62,554 bases of DNA from Mycobacterium sp. (GTDB lineage: Bacteria > Actinomycetota > Actinomycetes > Mycobacteriales > Mycobacteriaceae): the NCBI GenBank assembly GCA_023264735.1, contig JAHFVD010000016.1:1-62554 (forward strand), in the 5' to 3' direction. The notes beneath the pieces are model-generated. The model was not told the origin of the DNA and did no database searches. It saw only the letters and a program-made list of their open reading frames with translations. Below, piece by piece: positions 57,359 to 62,554 of the stretch; within the stretch, counting starts at the first letter, position 1, and every line of letters begins with the position of its first letter. A program made the position numbers and the translations under genes.

Positions 57359-58357
57359 GGAACTCCGCCCGCTGGTCCAGCTCTGCATCAGGTGATCGGC
57401 CAGCCGATCCTCCAACAGTTCGTGCGCCCGGATACCGAACACGACATCGCGGTCCAGAGTCGGCTCCCTGCTCACCAGGTCGCCGACGACATCGGTGCGG
57501 ACCACTTGCTCGTGCACGGCATCGGCCTCGACATGTTCGCGATAGAACCGCGTGCAGGTATCCGGGGCGCACAGGCGATCCAGGGCGTCGGCGAGTCGGC
57601 GCGATCCCGGCGACGAGGTGATCTCGGTCGAAGCGAAATGTCCGATCGCTGCACCACGATGCGCGCGATGCAGGCCGAACAGGGACATCAAGTTCACCAA
57701 GGCCAGTGATATGGCGGGCACGGCGTCGATATAGCCCAGGTACGAGGCGTCAAGGCCTGCCGCGACCATCAGATTGGCGAACAGCTGCTGATGCACGAGA
57801 TCGCCTCTACCACCACCGAATTCGTCGAACTCGATGGCTACGAACGCTGCTTTGGCCTGGCCCGTCAGGCGGGGGATGGCCCACGCGTGCGGGTCGCCCT
57901 CCTTGAGGTGATACATCGAGCGGTGCACGAAATACTCCTGCATCTGCTCCCAGGTTCCGCTGTCGCGCAAAAAGTACGACGGTCCGGTGCCGTCGACGGG
58001 CTCGACCGACAACCGCGCCATCTCGGCGGCAGCGGAGTCTTCGGGGCCGATATCGGCGACATCGCGCTGCACGGCGCTCAGAAACGATTCCTCGAGCTGG
58101 CCACGTAGATACAGCAACCCGGGGTTCCACTCCCACGCCGGATCGACGCCGGCAAATCCGCGGTAGTGCAGCTCGTAGCAGACGTACAGGGCAAGCTGCA
58201 GGTCGATGCCGTAGGGGTCGGCTTCGCGCACCGGGGCTTCGACCCGATGCAGATAGTTTCGCGGCGCACGCTCGGCAAGAAGGTCGAGGACAGCCAGCGA
58301 GAGGGGACCTCGAGCTTCCGGAAGGCGGGGTTCGAGGGCAATGGGGGCCAGTGTCAC
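57338..58357 (-). CDS. Heme-oxygenase-like diiron (HDO) family protein
   Basis: 339 residues, GTG start. Matches the 'iron-containing redox enzyme' family: YVCYELHYRGFAG (Glu and His), HRSMYHLKEGDPHAWAIPRL, AIEFDEFGGGR and HQQLFANLM provide the Glu/His/Asp set expected for two irons. Known members of this fold (for example UndA and BesC) oxidise small carboxylic or amino acids with O2. The substrate is unknown. It faces the methyltransferase-CDGSH pair, a grouping I think is recurrent in mycobacteria. Confidence 0.85.
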   Translation of the reverse strand: MTLAPIALEPRLPEARGPLSLAVLDLLAERAPRNYLHRVEAPVREADPYGIDLQLALYVCYELHYRGFAGVDPAWEWNPGLLYLRGQLEESFLSAVQRDVADIGPEDSAAAEMARLSVEPVDGTGPSYFLRDSGTWEQMQEYFVHRSMYHLKEGDPHAWAIPRLTGQAKAAFVAIEFDEFGGGRGDLVHQQLFANLMVAAGLDASYLGYIDAVPAISLALVNLMSLFGLHRAHRGAAIGHFASTEITSSPGSRRLADALDRLCAPDTCTRFYREHVEADAVHEQVVRTDVVGDLVSREPTLDRDVVFGIRAHELLEDRLADHLMQSWTSGRSSLRRPLD

Positions 58358-58406
58358 CCATGGCTTGTTCCCGGAACCCGGGCGGAGCTAAACCCCGTGC
58401 GTCACA

Positions 58407-58772
58407 TTAGTTGCGGCCGCAAGCGGCGATGAGGGCGTCGGGGTCGGTGACGCTGACCAGCAGGGTGCGCAGTGTCGTCGAGACGCCCACGATCTTGGCC
58501 TGCACCGGCGGGTCGATCGTCAGCTCGACGACGCCCTTCGAGGAGCCATTGACGAGCCATCGGCCGCGAAAGCCGTGCACACCCCAGCCCAGAAACGGCC
58601 CCTTGGCCGGCTTGGCCTCGGTGATGGACGCCAACGGAATGTCGGCCGAGAAGCCCCAGCCCATCGACACATGCAGGGTGCCGTCGGCGACCGTCACGTC
58701 GCTTCGGCCGGGGCCGAGGCCCAGCGGTGTAGCCAGCGGGCGGTACCAACTGTCGAAACGGATCTCCGTCAT
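58407..58772 (-). CDS. Conserved mycobacterial protein of unknown function
   Basis: ATG at 58772 gives 121 residues (MTEIRFDSWYRPLATPLGLG). Mostly short beta strands (DVTVADGTLHVSMGWGFSADIPLASITEAK, GVHGFRGRWLVNGSSKGVVEL), like a small PH-like/DUF-type domain. No catalytic motif. The longer frame upstream would run into the divergent flavoprotein gene. Confidence 0.7.
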   Translation of the reverse strand: MTEIRFDSWYRPLATPLGLGPGRSDVTVADGTLHVSMGWGFSADIPLASITEAKPAKGPFLGWGVHGFRGRWLVNGSSKGVVELTIDPPVQAKIVGVSTTLRTLLVSVTDPDALIAACGRN

Positions 58773-58863
58773 GGTGGCGACGATAGTGCCCCGATCAGCG
58801 GCGCGATAGGCACAAGTACCAAGTTGTAGCGTGGGCTTTCTCGATACCGAAGGGCGCTCATCC

Positions 58864-60534
58864 ATGGACGCAGATGTCATCGTGGTCGGGGCCGGGCTTG
58901 CCGGTCTCGTCGCCACCCACGAACTGACCAGCCGCGGTAAAAAGGTCGTGCTGATCGACCAGGAGAACGAGGCGAACCTCGGCGGGCAGGCGTTCTGGTC
59001 GTTCGGCGGGCTGTTCCTGGTCGACAGCCCCGAACAGCGGCGCCTGGGTGTCAAAGACAGCTTCGAGCTGGCTTGGAACGACTGGTCCGGCAGCGCCCAG
59101 TTCGACCGGATCGATGACGAGGACAGCTGGGCAGTGCGCTGGGCCCGCGCTTACGTTGAGTTCGCCGCGGGGGAGAAGCGGTCCTGGCTGCTCGGCCATG
59201 GGATCAAGTTTCTGCCCACCGTCGGCTGGGCCGAACGCGGCGATCTGCGCGCCGATGGACACGGTAATTCGGTGCCACGCTTCCATGTCGCCTGGGGCAC
59301 CGGCACCGGGGTGGTGGAGCCGTTCGTCAAGTCCGCACTGGCCGCCGCCGACCGCGGCCTTGTGACATTCCGGCACCGGCACCGCGTCGACGAACTGGTG
59401 ATCGCCGACGGTGCCGTCACCGGCGTGCGGGGCACGGTGCTGGCGCCCGACGACGCTCCCCGTGGCGCGCCGTCCAACCGCGAGTCCGTTGGAGAATTCG
59501 AATTTAGTTCTCAGACAGTCATTCTCACCACCGGTGGCATCGGAGGGAACCATGACGTCGTGCGACGGAACTGGCCCCAGCGCATGGGTAGCCCGCCACG
59601 GGAGATGATCACCGGCGTGCCGGCTTACGTCGACGGCAGGATGCTCGACATCGCCGCCGATTCCGGGGTGCGCACGGTCAACCGGGACCGAATGTGGCAC
59701 TACACCGAGGGCGTGCAGAACTGGGACCCGATCTGGCCGGCCCATGCCATCCGGATCCTGCCGGGGCCGTCGTCGATGTGGTTCGACGCGTTGGGTCGGC
59801 GGCTGCCCGAGCCGTACCTGCCCGGCTACGACACTCTGGGAACGTTGCGCTACCTGCGGACCACCCCGGAGATCGCCGGCTACGACCACAGCTGGTTCAT
59901 CCTCACCCAGAAGATCATCGAGCGGGAGTTCGCACTGTCGGGATCTGAACAGAATCCCGATATCACCAGCAAGGACCGCGCCGGGTTTCTCAAGGAGCGA
60001 TTGCTGAGCAAGGGCGCACCCGCGCCGGTGGAGGCCTTCAAGCGCCACGGTGCGGACTTCGTAGTCGCCGACAGCCTCGACGAGTTGGTGGCGAAGATGA
60101 ATGCTCTGACCGACGAGCCGCTGCTGGACGCCGGGCGCATCCGGGCACAGCTCGAGGCTCGCGATCTGCAAATGGCCAACCCGTACGCCAAAGACGCTCA
60201 GGTACAAGGGATCCGCAACTCGCGGCGATACATCGGTGATCGGATCGGCCGCACCGCAGCGCCGCATCGCATCCTGGACCCGGCGGCCGGGCCGCTGATC
60301 GGGGTCAAGCTGCACATCCTGACCCGAAAAACCCTCGGCGGTATTCAGACTGATCTATCGTCGCGGGCGATCGGTAGTGACGGCAATCCGATTGACGGCC
60401 TGTACGCTGCGGGCGAGGTGGCCGGTTTCGGCGGTGGTGGCGTGCACGGTTACAACGCATTGGAGGGAACGTTCCTCGGTGGCTGCCTGTTCTCGGGTCG
60501 CGCCGCGGGTAGGGCAGCAGCAGTGGCACTGTAG
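58864..60534 (+). CDS. FAD-binding dehydrogenase, KstD/fumarate-reductase-like
   Basis: ATG at 58864; 556 residues. FAD loop DVIVVGAGLAGLVATHEL, the GGQAFWSFGGLFLVDSPEQRRLGV segment typical of the Rv0785-type group, a TTGGIGGNHD strand and the C-terminal GLYAAGEVAGFGGGGVHGYNALEGTFLGGCLFSGR. Related to 3-ketosteroid delta1-dehydrogenases, but the group has its own insert and its substrate is not established. The multicopper oxidase gene follows 13 bp later. Confidence 0.88.
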   Translation: MDADVIVVGAGLAGLVATHELTSRGKKVVLIDQENEANLGGQAFWSFGGLFLVDSPEQRRLGVKDSFELAWNDWSGSAQFDRIDDEDSWAVRWARAYVEFAAGEKRSWLLGHGIKFLPTVGWAERGDLRADGHGNSVPRFHVAWGTGTGVVEPFVKSALAAADRGLVTFRHRHRVDELVIADGAVTGVRGTVLAPDDAPRGAPSNRESVGEFEFSSQTVILTTGGIGGNHDVVRRNWPQRMGSPPREMITGVPAYVDGRMLDIAADSGVRTVNRDRMWHYTEGVQNWDPIWPAHAIRILPGPSSMWFDALGRRLPEPYLPGYDTLGTLRYLRTTPEIAGYDHSWFILTQKIIEREFALSGSEQNPDITSKDRAGFLKERLLSKGAPAPVEAFKRHGADFVVADSLDELVAKMNALTDEPLLDAGRIRAQLEARDLQMANPYAKDAQVQGIRNSRRYIGDRIGRTAAPHRILDPAAGPLIGVKLHILTRKTLGGIQTDLSSRAIGSDGNPIDGLYAAGEVAGFGGGGVHGYNALEGTFLGGCLFSGRAAGRAAAVAL

Positions 60535-60547
60535 ATAGCGAGGCGAC

Positions 60548-62047
60548 GTGGGCGAATCTGGTTCTTCGCGTTGGCAATTGAGCCGACGATCGTTTCTGGC
60601 GTCAAGTGCGGCGGCTGGAGCCGGTGTGGCATTGGCGGCGTGCGGACACAGCAGCGTGCCGGCGGCACCGTTGCAGACCCAACCGACCGTCGTACCGACG
60701 GGGCTGACTGCCGCGATCGATGCTGCCGAGGCGGCACGCCCGCACACCGGCAAGACCGTGACTGTCGCGCTGAACCCGCGGCCGGTCACCGTCGACCTTG
60801 GCGGACGCGTGGTCCACACACGGGGCTACGCCGACACCGTCCCCGGCCCGCTGATCCGGGCGAATGTCGGCGACCAGATCGAAGCCACCGTGACCAACAA
60901 GCTGGACGGGCCGACATCCGTGCATTGGCATGGGATCGCGCTGCGGAACAACATGGACGGGGTCGAACCCGCCACCGCGGACATCCCGCCCGGCGACACC
61001 TTCACCTACAAATTCTCGGTTCCCGACGCCGGCACCTATTGGGCGCATCCCCACACCGGCGTCAACGCGGACACCGGGCTGTACCTGCCGTTGATCGTCG
61101 ACGACCCGAAGGCGCCCGCCGACTACGACGCCGAGTGGATTGTGGTGCTTGACGATTGGACCGACGGCGTCGGGAAGTCGCCCGAGCAGATCTACGACGA
61201 TCTGCGCAAGGGTGTGATGAATATGGGCGGCGGCACCAGCCAACTCCTCGGCGGCGATCCCGGCGATGTGATCTATCCCTACTATCTGGTCAACGGCAGA
61301 ATTCCGGAAGCGCCAACAACTTTCACCACCAAACCTGGGCAACGCATCCGGTTGCGGATCATCAACGCCGGTGCGGACACCGCGTTCCGCGTTGCGCTGG
61401 CGGGGCATCGGATGACCGTCACCCACACCGACGGATTTCCGGTCGTGCCCGTCGAGGTCGATGCCCTGCTGCTGGGGATGGCGGAACGCTACGACGTGAT
61501 CGTCACCGCCGGTGACGGTGTGTTCCCGTTGGTGGCGCTGGCCGAGGGGAAGAACGCGCTGGCGCGCGCGCTGCTGACCACAGGGGCCGGTTCGACGCCG
61601 GAGCCGGGATTCCAGCCACCGGAACTGAACGGGCGGATCGGCACAGTGGACATGTTCACCGCCACCCCCGAGGCACGGCTGGCGTTCACCAAGGCCGACG
61701 CGGAGCTGACGGCTGAACTCAGCGGCGACATGATGACCTACCAATGGGGAGTCAACGGGTCGTACCCGAAGAACAAGCCGTTCACGATCAAGCAGGGTCA
61801 GCAGGCGACGATGACGTTCGCCAACAAGACCACCATGTGGCATCCGATGCACCTGCACGGGCATACCTTCGCGATGCTGAACGCCAATGGGGAGTTGGGT
61901 GCGCGCAAGGACACCGTGATCGTGCTTCCCAGGCAGTCGGTCCGGATCGCCATCCTGGCCGATAACCCGGGGTATTGGCCGCTGCACTGCCACAACACCT
62001 ACCACGCAGAAGCGGGCATGATGTCGACGTTCGACTACCTGACCTGA
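60548..62047 (+). CDS. mmcO: Tat-exported multicopper oxidase (MmcO-like lipoprotein)
   Basis: 499 residues, GTG start. The leader has a twin-arginine motif (SRRSFLAS) and a lipobox (LAAC, Cys31 or so), so it is a Tat-exported lipoprotein. Copper sites: HWHGIALRNNMDG, WAHPHTG, HPMHLHGHTFAML and PLHCHNTYHAEAGMM, which give the three-copper cluster and the type 1 site. Matches the Mtb MmcO (Rv0846c) type, which oxidises Cu(I) and protects against copper toxicity. Confidence 0.92.
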   Translation: MGESGSSRWQLSRRSFLASSAAAGAGVALAACGHSSVPAAPLQTQPTVVPTGLTAAIDAAEAARPHTGKTVTVALNPRPVTVDLGGRVVHTRGYADTVPGPLIRANVGDQIEATVTNKLDGPTSVHWHGIALRNNMDGVEPATADIPPGDTFTYKFSVPDAGTYWAHPHTGVNADTGLYLPLIVDDPKAPADYDAEWIVVLDDWTDGVGKSPEQIYDDLRKGVMNMGGGTSQLLGGDPGDVIYPYYLVNGRIPEAPTTFTTKPGQRIRLRIINAGADTAFRVALAGHRMTVTHTDGFPVVPVEVDALLLGMAERYDVIVTAGDGVFPLVALAEGKNALARALLTTGAGSTPEPGFQPPELNGRIGTVDMFTATPEARLAFTKADAELTAELSGDMMTYQWGVNGSYPKNKPFTIKQGQQATMTFANKTTMWHPMHLHGHTFAMLNANGELGARKDTVIVLPRQSVRIAILADNPGYWPLHCHNTYHAEAGMMSTFDYLT

Positions 62048-62100
62048 GCCTTTACGGTTGCTGAGCGGAATTCTCGAACCTTAGAAAATCATAAGTGTCG

Positions 62101-62124
62101 ATTTGTGGCTTAGGCCGATACTAT
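62101..62124 (+). promoter_or_regulatory. Possible promoter of the terminal secreted-protein gene
   Basis: TACTAT (62119-62124) fits a mycobacterial -10 element; the predicted start gives a leader of about 17 nt containing AGGAAGGGG as ribosome site. The -35 is not clear. Confidence 0.35.
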
Positions 62125-62147
62125 GGCTCCATCAGGAAGGGGCCGAC

Positions 62148-62554
62148 ATGAGCCTTCGACACACATCGCTCCGAGCGGTGGTCGCGACCTCGTTGTCGCT
62201 GGGAGCTTTGTTTGCGGCAGGTACAACGGCGTCAGCCGCGCCTAAGCCGGCTGACCAAGGGTCGGATCTGCAGACGTACCTCGACAGTTTGACGACCTCG
62301 TACAACAACACCATCGGTCGTTCGGTGGACGAGGCCCGTCAGACGGCCCAGGACCAGGCGGCGCAGAACGTAGGCCTGGCGATCGGGGTTCCGATCGCCA
62401 ATGGTGCAATCGGGGGTGTGACCGCGGTTGCTGGCGCCGCGACATCCGCAGTCGCGTATTCCCTTATCCAAAACGCGATCAATCCGTCCTCGTCGGCTGC
62501 CTCGGTGGCTCCGGCTGCGCTATCAGCGGCGTCATTGCCGGCGTTCAGCTTGCC
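62148..62554 (+). CDS. Secreted protein, truncated by the window end
   Basis: ATG at 62148 with a strong AGGAAGGGG ribosome site. At least 135 codons are open to the end of the window. Signal peptide MSLRHTSLRAVVATSLSLGA ending at TASAA/AP about residue 32. The mature part is DLQTYLDSLTTSYNNTIGRS, then an acidic/Gln helix and a hydrophobic GLAIGVPIANGAIGGVTAVAG stretch, then Ala/Ser-rich. I do not recognise the family; the C-terminus lies outside the window. Confidence 0.7.
   Translation, partial: MSLRHTSLRAVVATSLSLGALFAAGTTASAAPKPADQGSDLQTYLDSLTTSYNNTIGRSVDEARQTAQDQAAQNVGLAIGVPIANGAIGGVTAVAGAATSAVAYSLIQNAINPSSSAASVAPAALSAASLPAFSL

Noticed and set aside
58858..60315. 485-codon frame antisense to the flavoprotein gene
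   Set aside because: The opposite strand has full FAD-binding motifs; this one has none.
60602..62005. 467-codon frame antisense to the multicopper oxidase
   Set aside because: The plus strand has all copper motifs and a Tat leader.

Overview
This is a high-GC actinobacterial chromosome segment from a Mycobacterium-type organism, most likely a fast-growing Mycolicibacterium. The support is a complete ergothioneine operon (egtABCDE), MurT/GatD, a PGRS-type glycine-rich protein, a multicopper oxidase of the MmcO type, and a gene order (gatD-murT / dnaQ / leuA / lysC-asd / egtA-E / glpK / moxR block) that I recognise as the M. tuberculosis Rv3713 to Rv3688 region read in reverse, with additions. 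No tRNA, rRNA, insertion sequence, prophage or CRISPR array is visible.

Layout. 0.1-6 kb: DUF559 protein, gatD-murT (peptidoglycan amidation), a secreted PGRS protein, a DnaQ-like exonuclease. 6-12.6 kb: a GGDEF-EAL protein, decayed sequence, a TetR regulator, a SHOCT protein, leuA with a leucine leader-peptide attenuator, an exported protein. 12.6-20.1 kb: a seven-gene nitrogen operon on the minus strand with a GlnR-like site upstream (Amt transporter, glutamine-synthetase-like ligase, three split glutamate-synthase-like subunits, FAD amine oxidoreductase, XRE-cupin regulator). 20-28 kb: nitroreductase, lysC-asd, DUF4185 protein, catalase, an internally deleted ohr, small exported proteins. 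28-38 kb: egtABCDE, TetR/hydrolase pair, methyltransferases, a second GCS2-type ligase. 38-48 kb: glpK, then an accessory stretch (two PadR regulators, carotenoid oxygenase, CadC-type sensor with a P1B metal pump, SDR, NTF2-like protein, antiporter, gene remnants). 48-56 kb: RDD/SpoIIM pair and a MoxR-DUF58-DUF4350-DUF4129-membrane protein block, YqeY. 56-62.5 kb: methyltransferase-CDGSH pair facing a heme-oxygenase-like diiron protein, a KstD-like flavoprotein, a Tat-exported multicopper oxidase, and a secreted protein cut by the window end.

How the parts work together. The nitrogen operon is the best candidate for an undescribed system. It has the protein set of the N-methylglutamate (methylamine) route (ligase, MgsABC-like synthase, SoxB/MgdA-like flavoprotein) but a Puu-like regulator, its own Amt and GlnR-type control, so it may recover nitrogen from a small amine through gamma-glutamyl intermediates. 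A second candidate is the methyltransferase/CDGSH/diiron-oxidase group near 57 kb. Ergothioneine synthesis, catalase, the ohr remnant and the nitroreductase give the middle of the window an oxidative-stress theme.

Two genome-wide signals also stand out. First, small dispersed repeats: a 65-bp family with conserved ends (three copies) and a 37-bp motif (a perfect tandem pair plus a copy at the start of asd), some translated into protein ends. Second, several genes that lost internal pieces (ohr, the EAL domain, a DUF1772 gene, a small secreted protein), suggesting recurrent short deletions.
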